DNA of 64,000 bases from assembly GCA_035326705.1 (NCBI GenBank), contig DAOLES010000002.1, forward strand, positions 307,898 to 371,897, in the 5' to 3' direction. Below are positions 46,120 through 54,935 of the stretch, one piece after another; position 1 is the stretch's first letter; each line of letters starts with the position of its first letter. Source of the stretch: Oligoflexia bacterium (GTDB taxonomy: Bacteria; Bdellovibrionota_G; JALEGL01). Made by a program: the position numbers and the translations under genes. A model generated the notes under the pieces. That model was not told where the DNA came from. It made no database searches and was given only the letters and a program-made list of their open reading frames with translations.

Positions 46120-46848
46120 GTGGATAACCTTCTTCATATTCGTGATCTTAAATTTAGTTGGTTAAATAATAAAAAACCACTGCTGGATATAGAAGATTTT
46201 GCAGTGCAAGCAGGGGATAGAATTTTTCTTCATGGTCCCAGTGGTAGTGGAAAATCAACTTTATTGAATCTTATTGCCGGAGTTTTAGTTCCTCAACAAG
46301 GAAAAATTGAAATTCTTAAAACCAATTTGTCTGAGCTATCTTCAGGGCAAAGAGATCAATTTCGTGGCGACCATATGGGCTTTATTTTTCAAATGTTTAA
46401 TCTTTTGCCTTATTTTTCAGCAATAGAAAATGTGACACTGCCTTCTGAATTTTCAAAGAAAAAATCAAAAAAAGTTTTAAGCAATACCAAGTCTTTAAAA
46501 GATGAGGCCTATAGATTACTGTTAGAGTTGAAGTTAGATGCAAAAACTTTAGAAAATAAAAAAGTAACACAACTCAGTGTAGGTCAACAACAAAGAGTGG
46601 CCACGGCTAGAGCCCTCATGGGTAGGCCAGAACTTATTATTGCTGATGAACCCACTTCTGCTTTAGATAGAAATATTAGAGATGATTTTTTAAAACTTCT
46701 ATTTAATGAATGTGATAAGTTTGGAACAACACTCATTTTTGTAAGCCATGATCAAGATTTAGGGAAGATGTTTGATCGTGTTGTTTCACTAAAAGAAATT
46801 AACCGAGCAGAAGTTTCAGATTTTGAAGAGAAAGAGATTAAATTATGA
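46120..46848 (+). CDS. ABC ATPase of LolD/MacB type, zinc-type operon
   Basis: 242 aa from a GTG immediately after the ZrgA-like stop. Walker A is GPSGSGKST, the LolD-like QMFNLLPYFSAIENVTLP follows, the signature is LSVGQQQRVATARALMG and Walker B is LIIADEPTSALD. It powers the FtsX-like permease encoded next, whose ATG overlaps its stop by four bases. With a His-rich DUF2796 protein and DUF3299 this is the layout of the Vibrio Zrg zinc system. Confidence 0.92.
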   Translation: MDNLLHIRDLKFSWLNNKKPLLDIEDFAVQAGDRIFLHGPSGSGKSTLLNLIAGVLVPQQGKIEILKTNLSELSSGQRDQFRGDHMGFIFQMFNLLPYFSAIENVTLPSEFSKKKSKKVLSNTKSLKDEAYRLLLELKLDAKTLENKKVTQLSVGQQQRVATARALMGRPELIIADEPTSALDRNIRDDFLKLLFNECDKFGTTLIFVSHDQDLGKMFDRVVSLKEINRAEVSDFEEKEIKL

Positions 46849-48107
46849 CTCTTTTGAAAATAACTAAAAAAAGTCTTCTTAATCGCAAAGCAACTACAAT
46901 GTTAACCATTTTGTCTATTGCTTTAAGTGTAGCCCTTTTACTTGGTATTGAAAGGGTACGGTCAGGAGCCAGAAAAAGCTTTGAATCCACAATTTCCGGT
47001 GTAGATCTCATCATTGGCGCTAGGAGTGGATCGGTAAATTTATTGCTTTATTCTGTATTTCGCATTGGCAATGCAACCAACAATATTTCATACGAGTCTT
47101 TTGATACATTCAGTCGCCACGAGAATGTTGACTGGACCATCCCAATATCGCTGGGAGATTCTCATCGAGGTTACCGTGTTGTTGGAACCAATCAAAACTA
47201 CTTCTTACACTATCAATATGGTGATGATCAGCCTTTAGCATTTGCTCAAGGTAAAGCCTTTGAGCATCTATTTGATGTGGTGCTGGGTTCAGAAGTAGCT
47301 GAAAAACTTGAATATAACTTGTTAGATAAAATTACGCTATCGCATGGTTCTGATGAAATTGGCTTTCAAGATCATGCTGACAAACCCTTTACCATTGTAG
47401 GGATCTTAAAAAAAACGGGTACACCGGTTGATAAATCTGTTCATGTGTCATTAAAAGCTATTGAGGCCCTACATATTGATTGGCAGCAAGGCGCACCACC
47501 CATGCCGGGTGAAGAAGTTTCAAAAGATGATGTTCTTGCTATGGATTTAAATCCCGCAGATGTCACAGCTTTTTTTGTTAAGCTAAAGTCAAGAATGGCT
47601 ATTTTTAATGTACAAAGAGAAGTCAATGACTATGAGGAAGAAGCCTTGATGGCAATTTTACCTGGAGTAACGCTCAGAGATCTTTGGTTAACCGTGGGTT
47701 TTGCAGAAAAAACTTTATTTTTAGTGAGCTTACTTGTTTTTTTTGTAAGTTTAATTGGAATGCTTATATCCTTATTGGCAACACTCAATGAAAGAAGAAG
47801 AGAAATGGCAATTTTACGATCTGTTGGCGCAAAGAAAGGGTTTGTATTTTCATTACTTATAATTGAAACCTGTGTCCTTGCGGTCATAGGTATTCTTTTT
47901 GGTATTTTAATTTTATGTTTCTGCTTGCTAGCCTTTAAACCTATTTTAGAATCCAAGTTGGGTCTTACTGTTGGGTTGTTAACGCCAACCATCAATGATT
48001 TTATTTATATTGCTTCTATACTTTTAGCAGCATTCATTGCCAGTATCATTCCTAGTTGGAGAGCCTATAAAAACTCACTGGCAGATGGTCTCACTGTAAG
48101 GAATTAG
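46845..48107 (+). CDS. FtsX-like ABC permease (MacB_PCD type), zinc-type operon
   Basis: 420 aa. An N-terminal membrane segment (ATTMLTILSIALSVALLLGI) is followed by a large periplasmic MacB-type domain (~45-270). Three C-terminal FtsX spans contain SLLATLNERRREMAILRSVG, the family signature. FtsX/MacB permeases act by mechanotransmission rather than by a pore. In this operon the substrate is probably zinc, passed with the DUF2796 and DUF3299 proteins. Overlaps the ATPase gene by 4 bases. Confidence 0.9.
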   Translation: MTLLKITKKSLLNRKATTMLTILSIALSVALLLGIERVRSGARKSFESTISGVDLIIGARSGSVNLLLYSVFRIGNATNNISYESFDTFSRHENVDWTIPISLGDSHRGYRVVGTNQNYFLHYQYGDDQPLAFAQGKAFEHLFDVVLGSEVAEKLEYNLLDKITLSHGSDEIGFQDHADKPFTIVGILKKTGTPVDKSVHVSLKAIEALHIDWQQGAPPMPGEEVSKDDVLAMDLNPADVTAFFVKLKSRMAIFNVQREVNDYEEEALMAILPGVTLRDLWLTVGFAEKTLFLVSLLVFFVSLIGMLISLLATLNERRREMAILRSVGAKKGFVFSLLIIETCVLAVIGILFGILILCFCLLAFKPILESKLGLTVGLLTPTINDFIYIASILLAAFIASIIPSWRAYKNSLADGLTVRN

Positions 48108-48117
48108 GAGGGTAAAA

Positions 48118-48621
48118 ATGAAAAAGATTTTTTTATATATTTTACTTGTTTTACTGGGCATTGGTTTTGCTGCGGGCTTATTTAAATTTTCTGATCGCTT
48201 GCCTATAGCTGTAAAATCTGAGTCAGAGACTAAAACTAAAAAAGTAGAGACTGGTGTTATCCCAAAAATTTATTGGGAAACGCTCAATTTATTCAATTAC
48301 AAAACTGGTGAAGGGCCTCAAGAACTGACCATGTTAAATGGCAAGCTTGTTGAAATACCTGGTTTTATTGTGCCTTTGACAGATAGTTATTCAGACTTTG
48401 ATGAATTTCTTTTGGTTCCTAATGCCCAAGCCTGTGTTCATATTCCGCCACCTCCTCCAAATTTAATTGTAGCAGTCAAGCTTAGAAAACCTATGTCTAT
48501 GGAAGATATATTTTATCCTTCTTGGGTTAAGGGTATTTTTACAATTGAAACTTCAACCAGCGAGTTTGGTAGCGCCTCCTATAAACTGGATGCTATGGAA
48601 GTAAGAAAGTATGAATTTTAA
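48118..48621 (+). CDS. DUF3299 periplasmic protein
   Basis: 167 aa. A signal anchor (FLYILLVLLGIGFAAGLF) precedes YWETLNLFNY, MLNGKLVEIPGFIVPL and ACVHIPPPPPNLIVAVK, the Cys/His/Pro core of DUF3299. The Vibrio homologue is part of the zinc-regulated zrg operon. The Cys-x-His-x-Pro cluster could bind a metal. It follows the permease after 10 bases and closes the four-gene operon. Confidence 0.9.
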   Translation: MKKIFLYILLVLLGIGFAAGLFKFSDRLPIAVKSESETKTKKVETGVIPKIYWETLNLFNYKTGEGPQELTMLNGKLVEIPGFIVPLTDSYSDFDEFLLVPNAQACVHIPPPPPNLIVAVKLRKPMSMEDIFYPSWVKGIFTIETSTSEFGSASYKLDAMEVRKYEF

Positions 48622-48682
48622 ATACCAAGAAAGTATTTTGATAGAATACTCATTGACCTCAATGTAATTGTTTGCTTTTAAA

Positions 48683-49432
48683 TTAATCTGAGTCAGCCAA
48701 GATTTCTAACAAGTCTAAAAATAAGTTAATCATATCTAGATAAATATTTACAGCAACATCAATAGCAGCTTGCCAAGAAGTTTCTCCTAAAGCATGTAAT
48801 TTTTCTAGTTGATTAAAGTCATAAAGCAAGTAAATGATGAATATCAAGGCTCCTATATAGGATTTAATGAGGGATAGACGTTCACTTTTAAAATAAAACA
48901 CATTGGCCAAACCCATAACAATCAATAAAATAAGAGAAATCAATAAAAAGCCACCGAGATAGCCAAAGTCTACTGGGCTTAAATAAACAATTGCAGCTGT
49001 TAAGATAACGGATAAAGCAACACCTAGAATAGCCTTGTTAACAATTTTCTGCCATTGTTCTTTGTATTGAGGGTTTTGTATTCTGGTATCTAATTCTAAC
49101 TGAATTTCTGGGCTAAGCGTATGAATATCTTCTTTTGCAATTCCACGTTCTTTTAAAAATTTGTTTCTTTCATAGCGTATACTTAAATGCGTGATGCTGG
49201 GTCCTACTGACCAGCCAACAACAGCAGAAAATAAAGCAACCATGATAATGTTAATGGGGTAGTGGTCAGAGAAGCCTACAACTAAAAACAGTAGTATAAA
49301 AGATAACAAGATAGTCCCAATAAATTCAGCTTTGGTCTCATAAGCTTTATTAATTTTTGCCATAGCTGCAGTCACAAGGAGCATTCCACCCAATAATGAA
49401 AAAACTTTTACAAACAAAACAGATAACATCAA
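48683..49432 (-). CDS. Bax inhibitor-1 (BI-1/YccA) family membrane protein
   Basis: 249 aa with seven to eight hydrophobic segments. The early half has ALFSAVVGWSVGPSITHLSI, and the closing part has SLIKSYIGALIFIIYLLYDF and AAIDVAVNIYLDMINLFLDL, the BI-1 signature with its conserved Asp residues. BI-1 proteins are pH-sensitive calcium leak channels; YccA of E. coli also binds FtsH. A hydrophilic loop (~80-125) is longer than usual. Confidence 0.85.
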   Translation of the reverse strand: MMLSVLFVKVFSLLGGMLLVTAAMAKINKAYETKAEFIGTILLSFILLFLVVGFSDHYPINIIMVALFSAVVGWSVGPSITHLSIRYERNKFLKERGIAKEDIHTLSPEIQLELDTRIQNPQYKEQWQKIVNKAILGVALSVILTAAIVYLSPVDFGYLGGFLLISLILLIVMGLANVFYFKSERLSLIKSYIGALIFIIYLLYDFNQLEKLHALGETSWQAAIDVAVNIYLDMINLFLDLLEILADSD

Positions 49433-49675
49433 TACTCCTATGACAAAAAGCTATATTTTCCTGCTTATGCTGCAGATCTTATAAGCAAGATTAAAAATTC
49501 ATTATAACTGAAAATTCCAATATAAGAATATAAAATTGTTCTATTTTAGAAGCTTAGGAGGCTTGCTATACTGTTTTAAGTTTATATATTGACAACCAAT
49601 AATAGTATTAAATGCACTGAAACAATTTTGCAGCCTTGATGAAGTTTGCTGGTGTTTTATGCAACAAAATTGAAA

Positions 49676-49990
49676 TTAATGATTAAAGTTTTTTTCTTTA
49701 ACCTTTTTCAGTGAACGATGTGTTTTATCTAAGGCACCTGTTAGAGCCTCTTCTAGAGTTTCACTGTTATGGCTTACGGCAATGGGTTTTAGTTTTTCTA
49801 TTCTAACCTCTATGGTACACTTTTTATCATTTGCACCACCTTTGTGGCTGTTTTCATCACTCATATGAACATTGACAGTGGTGATAAATTTAGAAAAATG
49901 TTCTAAGTTGCTTTGAGTTAAATCTGTTACATATTCTGTAAGTCGTTGATCGTTGTTAATTGATTCATCGGTATGAACATGTATTTGCAT
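49676..49990 (-). CDS. HPF/RaiA-family ribosome-associated protein
   Basis: 104 aa from the ATG at 49990, preceded by GAAAGGAC. The upstream Met at 50035 lies outside the family boundary. MQIHVHTDESINNDQRLTEY, KKCTIEVRIEKLKPIAVSHN and the final helix EEALTGALDKTHRSLKKVKE match short HPF/RaiA proteins, which bind the 30S decoding centre and hibernate ribosomes. The gene is solitary. Confidence 0.85.
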   Translation of the reverse strand: MQIHVHTDESINNDQRLTEYVTDLTQSNLEHFSKFITTVNVHMSDENSHKGGANDKKCTIEVRIEKLKPIAVSHNSETLEEALTGALDKTHRSLKKVKEKNFNH

Positions 49991-50255
49991 ATGTGATGTC
50001 CTTTCAAAGGTAATTTTTTTTACTGTTTCATTCAATGTAATGATTTTTTGTATTAAACACTGCTATCTTAAGTTAGGTCTAAGTAAAATTTATAACAGGT
50101 ATTTGGTCAATATTTAAATTACTAACATAGATTATTGTTCTTGAAAATAGATATACTTTTTAACTTTTCTGATTAACACCAATAGAATATGTCTTTCCGC
50201 GATCATCTTCACAATACATATCACACTCAAAGCCATAAGCTTGAGTTTATGATAT

Positions 50256-51149
50256 TCATCTTGGAAGTTTTTTTTGACCTTTTCTTTTTCCATCACGATT
50301 AAAATGTTCTAACAAAGCGTTGAGTTGGGCACCCAATAACAGAACAAAGCCGCAGCTATTCAACCAAAACATAAAAACAATAAACCCACCTATACTGCCA
50401 TAAACTTTGCCAAAGCTGTTAAAATTAATGAGGTAAAGATTGAGCCCTAAAGTTACAACAATGGTTAAAAAAGACCCCAAAACGCTTCCAGGTGTAATAA
50501 AGCGGAATTTTTGTTGTACATTGGGTCCATAATAATAAATGAGAGCAAACGCAGTGCATATAATCAAGAATACAAAAAGCCATTTAACAACAAATAAAAA
50601 AGATAAAAGCAGCCAAGACATTGCAAAGTTTTCTTGTAAATATGACCATATGTTTTCGCTAATGATAATAATTGAGAATGTACTCAACAGCATAAGCACA
50701 AAAACCGCCATTAAACTCAAGGCGGTTAATCTTGTTTTTATAAAGTCTCTTGCCTCTTTGACTTTATAAGTTACGTTTAACTGATCAATAACAGCGGCCA
50801 AGCCACTGGAAGCTGACCAAACGGCAACAGCAAAACCAAAAGATAGCAAAGCAACACCGCCGTCTTTGGTTAACTCTTCAATAAAAGATTCAAACATCAT
50901 TTTAGCATCACCGGGCAACAATGTTTGTATGGAATAAATTGCGGTGTTTTGTAACTTGTTAAAACCTAAAAATGAAAAAAGACCCAACAAAAAAATAAAT
51001 GCAGGAAAAACAGCAATTGTTAAATAATAGGCTAAGGCAGCAGAGGCTTTTAATATGCTATCTTTTTGAATTTCATTAAAAAATCTGACGGCAAAAAATT
51101 TCCAGGAAACCGTTAGCTTAAAAACAGATATTTTTTTTTTATCTTTCAT
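50256..51149 (-). CDS. YihY/BrkB-family inner-membrane protein
   Basis: 297 aa, six main hydrophobic segments. DSILKASAALAYYLTIAVFP near the N-terminus, AVWSASSGLAAVIDQLNVTY, ARDFIKTRLTALSLMA and GSIGGFIVFMFWLNSCGFVL are all typical of YihY (UPF0761). A basic C-terminal tail (KRKGQKKLP) is present. The family was once labelled RNase BN in error; its role is unknown. Confidence 0.93.
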   Translation of the reverse strand: MKDKKKISVFKLTVSWKFFAVRFFNEIQKDSILKASAALAYYLTIAVFPAFIFLLGLFSFLGFNKLQNTAIYSIQTLLPGDAKMMFESFIEELTKDGGVALLSFGFAVAVWSASSGLAAVIDQLNVTYKVKEARDFIKTRLTALSLMAVFVLMLLSTFSIIIISENIWSYLQENFAMSWLLLSFLFVVKWLFVFLIICTAFALIYYYGPNVQQKFRFITPGSVLGSFLTIVVTLGLNLYLINFNSFGKVYGSIGGFIVFMFWLNSCGFVLLLGAQLNALLEHFNRDGKRKGQKKLPR

Positions 51150-51465
51150 CTTTTAAAAAATAGATTTATTCAGATTAAAATACTCAATACTACTCAGTAG
51201 TTTATTACCAAATTAATAACCATAAAACCATTCAAAGCTTGGGTTTGTTTCTTTTCATTTTGTATAGATGTTCTTGCACTATATTATTCAAGCACTCAGA
51301 AAAACTATTAATAGATGATACAGGCTACTTAAGGGGTTATTTTGATGAAACTATATCTAAGCAGTTTAAGTTCTTATTATGAATAAAACTTACATCAATA
51401 TTTAACTGCATTCCTCAGTCCTTAGAGTTTTTATCTAAATTATAAGTTGGTAATGCACAATAGAG
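51150..51465. other. 316-base AT-rich gap, no gene seen
   Basis: Contains the presumed promoter of the minus-strand YihY gene near 51150-51250 and a short ACTAC-TCA-GTAGT dyad around 51190. No open frame with a ribosome site, RNA or repeat was recognised. Confidence 0.5.
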
Positions 51466-51774
51466 TTACTGTTTAAGGTAATCTGCAGTTTTTTTCATTT
51501 CTATTTTTCTAACTGTATTTTGATTTTTAGAAGTTTTAAAAAAGAGGCTAAAGCTTTTGTCTTTGTTGGCTTTAATTACTTTTCTTAAGACGTCCGGAGA
51601 GTTAACATGAGCAGGAATAATAAACTCTTGTTCAGAGCTACATACAACAAGAGCAGAACTGTCTTCATTTAAAGTGTATTCAAGGGGAAGGCATACATGC
51701 AATTCACTGGCAAAGCCAGAGCCCATCAAAAACAACACTGTCAAAAAGCTTAATTTAACTATAAAAGTTTTCAA
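51466..51774 (-). CDS. Small secreted protein of unknown function, 102 aa
   Basis: A strong signal peptide (MKTFIVKLSFLTVLFLMGSGFAS) ends with FAS. The mature 79 residues have two Cys (LHVCLPLEY, LVVCSSEQEF) that can form one disulfide, and a basic tail rich in Lys. No family recognised. Confidence 0.65.
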   Translation of the reverse strand: MKTFIVKLSFLTVLFLMGSGFASELHVCLPLEYTLNEDSSALVVCSSEQEFIIPAHVNSPDVLRKVIKANKDKSFSLFFKTSKNQNTVRKIEMKKTADYLKQ

Positions 51775-51976
51775 TACTTTATTATAGCATAAATGCAGGA
51801 CAAAAGTTCAAGGTTTTATTTGCGTCGTGTCATTCAAGCGTCTAATAAATATTTGATTTTATTGATTTATTTAGTAAGGTTTTATGCGTTTGAATTATAA
51901 TGTTAATAATAAGCAGTATGGTCCTCAATTTCTTAACATTGACAAAGTTGATGAAATCAAATAGACTCAACGCGTT

Positions 51977-52618
51977 ATGATGAAATTTAAAAGAGTAAGG
52001 GCGTTTTTATTATTATTGTTTTTGATTTATATAAATAAAGCGTACACACAAGAATCTTTAATTGATCAGTATAGAACTGTTATGGAAGGTAACAGAAGCA
52101 GTATAGAACAAGTTCAGGATCAATCTCTGTCTATTGATGATTTTTCTTACCAAATGCTTGAGTTAGCTTTTCCAGATAATCATAGCGAATACATTATGCC
52201 TCTTAACTTATTGGAAATGAATGCTGAGCAAAAAACTTCATTCTTAAATTTTGATAATATAAAACCAACAATTTTAGATGAGGCGCAAGTCTATGTGCTT
52301 ATTTATGGAATCAGAAATGTCGGTCATTTTGGTCTTGCACATAGAGTTTTGATCATAAAGGATTCGGAAGTTACCTTTTTAGGTAAACATGGAGATCTAT
52401 ATCCAATTAATGGGAGTCAACTGCATGACAAGAAGTCTTTGATTATGAGTGATGAGGATGATCGTCGTTTAGCAATCAGTGGCTTAAATAATTTAAAAGT
52501 AAGACTTGATAAACCTAGCCGTATTATAATGGATAAAATGCAGCAGCGCATACCAGAATATTTTACAAATAAGTTTTCAGATTATCTCATTGGGCTTGAT
52601 CTTTGGTCTGTAGAATAA
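51977..52618 (+). CDS. Secreted protein of unknown function, 213 aa
   Basis: The signal peptide RAFLLLLFLIYINKAYT ends near residue 25. The mature part mixes helices and beta strands, with VYVLIYGIRNVGHFGLAHRV and VTFLGKHGDLYPING as the best-formed segments, and no Cys. I do not recognise a domain. The gene stands alone; the next interval carries a 39-base interspersed repeat. Confidence 0.6.
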   Translation: MMKFKRVRAFLLLLFLIYINKAYTQESLIDQYRTVMEGNRSSIEQVQDQSLSIDDFSYQMLELAFPDNHSEYIMPLNLLEMNAEQKTSFLNFDNIKPTILDEAQVYVLIYGIRNVGHFGLAHRVLIIKDSEVTFLGKHGDLYPINGSQLHDKKSLIMSDEDDRRLAISGLNNLKVRLDKPSRIIMDKMQQRIPEYFTNKFSDYLIGLDLWSVE

Positions 52619-52689
52619 AAATAAAACCAATAAACTGAAAGCTTTGTATTTGTAAGAGACACCAGGTTCTCTTAATTGAATTAGTAGTT

Positions 52690-52728
52690 TTTTTATTAAG
52701 AGTACAGAGTGTGTCTAAGGATTTAAAA
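52690..52728. repeat. 39-base interspersed repeat, copy A
   Basis: 33 of 39 bases match a second copy at 58232-58270. Read on the minus strand both encode a similar peptide end, K-S-(W/L)-D-T-L-C-(I/T)-(P/L)-N-K, which suggests remnants of one coding sequence. The copy at 58232 overlaps a TGTCCC-core inverted-repeat unit. Confidence 0.6.
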
Positions 52729-52842
52729 AGGGGGTTTTAAATCTCAAAACAACAAGTACCATTAAATTCAATGTCATCAACTAAAGATCATGTAGTAGAG
52801 ACATTAGACTGTCTTTTGAATTAATGTTAGTGTGAGATCATT

Positions 52843-53238
52843 ATGGACATGTCTTCTTGGTATCAGAGTTTACTTAAGCCTGACTGGGCACCGCCGGCAT
52901 GGGTGTTTGGTCCGGTGTGGACGTTTTTATATGTTTTAATCATTATTTCATTCTCTTATGTTGGCTTTTTAGCCTTTAAGAAAAAAATTGGCTTCATCAT
53001 TCTCTTACCTTTTTTACTGAACATCATCTTTAATCTTTTATTCACACCCCTTCAGTTTTCTTTGCATAACAATGTTTTGGCTTTGTTGGATGTGATCTTG
53101 GTTTTTCTGACCCTCATCTGGGCCATGATTGTGATTTATCCCTTTGCCCAATGGGTGACTTGGATTCAGATACCTTATTTATTATGGGTATCATTTGCAA
53201 TGCTTCTCCAAGCAAGCATCACTTATCTCAACAGATAG
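52843..53238 (+). CDS. tspO: TspO/MBR-family protein
   Basis: 131 aa, slightly short for the family (~150-160). Five hydrophobic segments. SWYQSLLKPDWAPPAWVFGP, WTFLYVLI, LLFTPLQFSLH and PYLLWVSFAMLLQASITYLN match TspO, the tryptophan-rich sensory/translocator protein that binds porphyrins. The N-terminal membrane helix is reduced, since the motif starts at residue 5. A single gene with no tetrapyrrole genes adjacent. Confidence 0.93.
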   Translation: MDMSSWYQSLLKPDWAPPAWVFGPVWTFLYVLIIISFSYVGFLAFKKKIGFIILLPFLLNIIFNLLFTPLQFSLHNNVLALLDVILVFLTLIWAMIVIYPFAQWVTWIQIPYLLWVSFAMLLQASITYLNR

Positions 53239-53305
53239 ATCAACGCTGTGTTAGCATGCAACATAAGTGGCTAAAAAATCTACTGCCAAGCATTAAATAC
53301 TATCC

Positions 53306-54538
53306 TTAGGCAGGCTTATTGGATTGCAGCAGCTGTTGAAAATCATGACCAGAGGGTTCTTGAAAAGCACGCAGGCCAAATACTGAAATACAGGCCAAAA
53401 GGTGATCAAAAATATCGGATTGAATATTCTCATAGATGATCCAATCTGTTTGTGAACTAAATATGTAGAGTTCTAGGGGCAAGCCTTTTGAGCTGGGTTG
53501 CAGCTGCCTAACCAAAAAGGTCATGTTTTGATTGAGGTCTGGGTGGGTTTTTAAATAAGCAATAATATAGGCTCTAAAAGTCCCTATGTTGGTCAGTTGT
53601 CTATTATTTATGTTTTGTTCTGGAGTGCTGCGCTCAAAGCCCCCCAGCTCTTGCTCTTTGCTTTCTAAATAATCTTTAAGGACAGCAATGTTTTTAAATT
53701 TTTCTATGTCCTGTTGACTCAAAAAATGAATGCTAGAAATATCAATTAAAATAGACCGCTTGATCCGGCGGCCTTTGGCTTCTTGCATGCCGCGCCAGTT
53801 TTTAAATGAGTCAGAAATAAGCGCGTAGGCCGGAATGGTGGTGATGGTTTTATCCCAGTTTTGCACGCGGATGGTGGTGAGAGAGACATCGGTTACATCA
53901 CCATCGGCGCCGTATTTGGGCATTTCAATCCAATCACCTTTTCTTACCATATCTAATGAAGAAAGCTGAATACTGGCCACCAAGCCTAAAATGGTATCTT
54001 TAAAAATAAGAAGCAGCACGGCTGTCATGGCACCCAGGCCGCTTAAGAAAATAAGCGGCGATTTTCCAAGCAGCAGGGATAAAATAAGAATAATGCTGAT
54101 AAAAACAAATAAAATTTTTAAGGCTTGCGCCACACTTTTAATGGGTTTGTTTTTTAAGGCATCAAGCCTCTGGGCAATGTGTTCAAATACAGAGATTAAA
54201 GAAAAAACAACCAAACAGGAAACAATGACAAAATAAGCTTGGCAGCCTCTGATAAGGATTTCATACAAAGCCGTGGAGGGCGGGCTTATCCAAGCCGCAC
54301 TGTTAAAGACAATCAGGCAAGGAAGGTATTGAGCCGCCCGTCTAAAAAACCTTTGCGATACAAATAAATCATCCCATTTAATGTGGGTTTTCTGGGTGAG
54401 CTTGGTGGTGGCTCTGAGCAAGATAAACTGCAGAATCCGTTTAAACAGATAGGCCAAAGAGAAAACAAGCAAAATTTTAAGCAGGGTAAAAACCAGCGCG
54501 TCTTGTTTTAAATACGATACAACCGTTTCAAAGCTCAT
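53306..54538 (-). CDS. MscS-family mechanosensitive channel, YbdG-like
   Basis: 410 aa. About five membrane segments precede the MscS beta domain. GLVASIQLSSLDMVRKGDWI, VQNWDKTITTIPAYALISDS and FKNWRGMQEAKGRRIKRSIL match the conserved MscS middle, and the NWRGM...GRRIKRS block is close to E. coli YbdG. It would open under osmotic downshock. Base composition is visibly richer in G+C than the reverse transcriptase gene that follows. Confidence 0.9.
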   Translation of the reverse strand: MSFETVVSYLKQDALVFTLLKILLVFSLAYLFKRILQFILLRATTKLTQKTHIKWDDLFVSQRFFRRAAQYLPCLIVFNSAAWISPPSTALYEILIRGCQAYFVIVSCLVVFSLISVFEHIAQRLDALKNKPIKSVAQALKILFVFISIILILSLLLGKSPLIFLSGLGAMTAVLLLIFKDTILGLVASIQLSSLDMVRKGDWIEMPKYGADGDVTDVSLTTIRVQNWDKTITTIPAYALISDSFKNWRGMQEAKGRRIKRSILIDISSIHFLSQQDIEKFKNIAVLKDYLESKEQELGGFERSTPEQNINNRQLTNIGTFRAYIIAYLKTHPDLNQNMTFLVRQLQPSSKGLPLELYIFSSQTDWIIYENIQSDIFDHLLACISVFGLRAFQEPSGHDFQQLLQSNKPA

Positions 54539-54733
54539 AGCTTACATAGATACTATGGCTATGCTCAGATTAAAAATAATTCAGAGCAGATAGAAAAAAA
54601 GTCGAAGTGTTTTTGGGCTTTATGGCCAATTAGAGGCAAATCAAACTAAGTAGAAATAAAAAAACACAATGTATGTCGCTATTTAACCTACTGTATTAGA
54701 AAAAACGCCAAGCACGTTGGTCCTTAAATTATA

Positions 54734-54757
54734 ATTCAGTTGACTGTCCCCGTAATT
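54734..54757 (+). repeat. Left inverted repeat of the reverse-transcriptase unit
   Basis: ATTCAGTTGACTGTCCCC then GTAATT. It matches the reverse complement of 56456-56479 with one substitution in 18 bases (T/C) and a 1-base C-run difference further in. It lies 179 bases before the RT start. Core TGTCCCC is shared with repeats at 58448 and 59131. Confidence 0.8.
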
Positions 54758-54847
54758 TTTTTTTGCTAAAAAAATAGTAGATTCTTGTCCAAAATAAATG
54801 ATTTTTTTTGAACTTATTGGAAAAGTCCTTTTTATTTTTATTCCCCG

Positions 54848-54870
54848 AAGTAACCGGGTACTTTTTTACT
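54848..54870 (+). terminator. Weak hairpin with T-tract upstream of the RT gene
   Basis: AAGTA-ACCGGG-TACTT is followed by TTTTACTTTTTTT. The 5-bp stem is weak but the T-run is long. Since it lies between the left repeat and the RT start, it could end a ~100-nt RNA made from inside the unit. Only a candidate. Confidence 0.35.
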
Positions 54871-54935
54871 TTTTTTGCGAAAGATTTTACGATTTTAAAT
54901 TGTATTTATGTACCAATATGAGTTATTTTTTATAA

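Noticed and set aside
50160..50255. Minus-strand 25-codon Cys/Asp-rich reading near 50.2 kb (GFECDMYCEDDRGKTYSIG)
   Set aside because: It looks protein-like but has an upstream stop, no start codon and no homologue in view; probably a remnant or chance.
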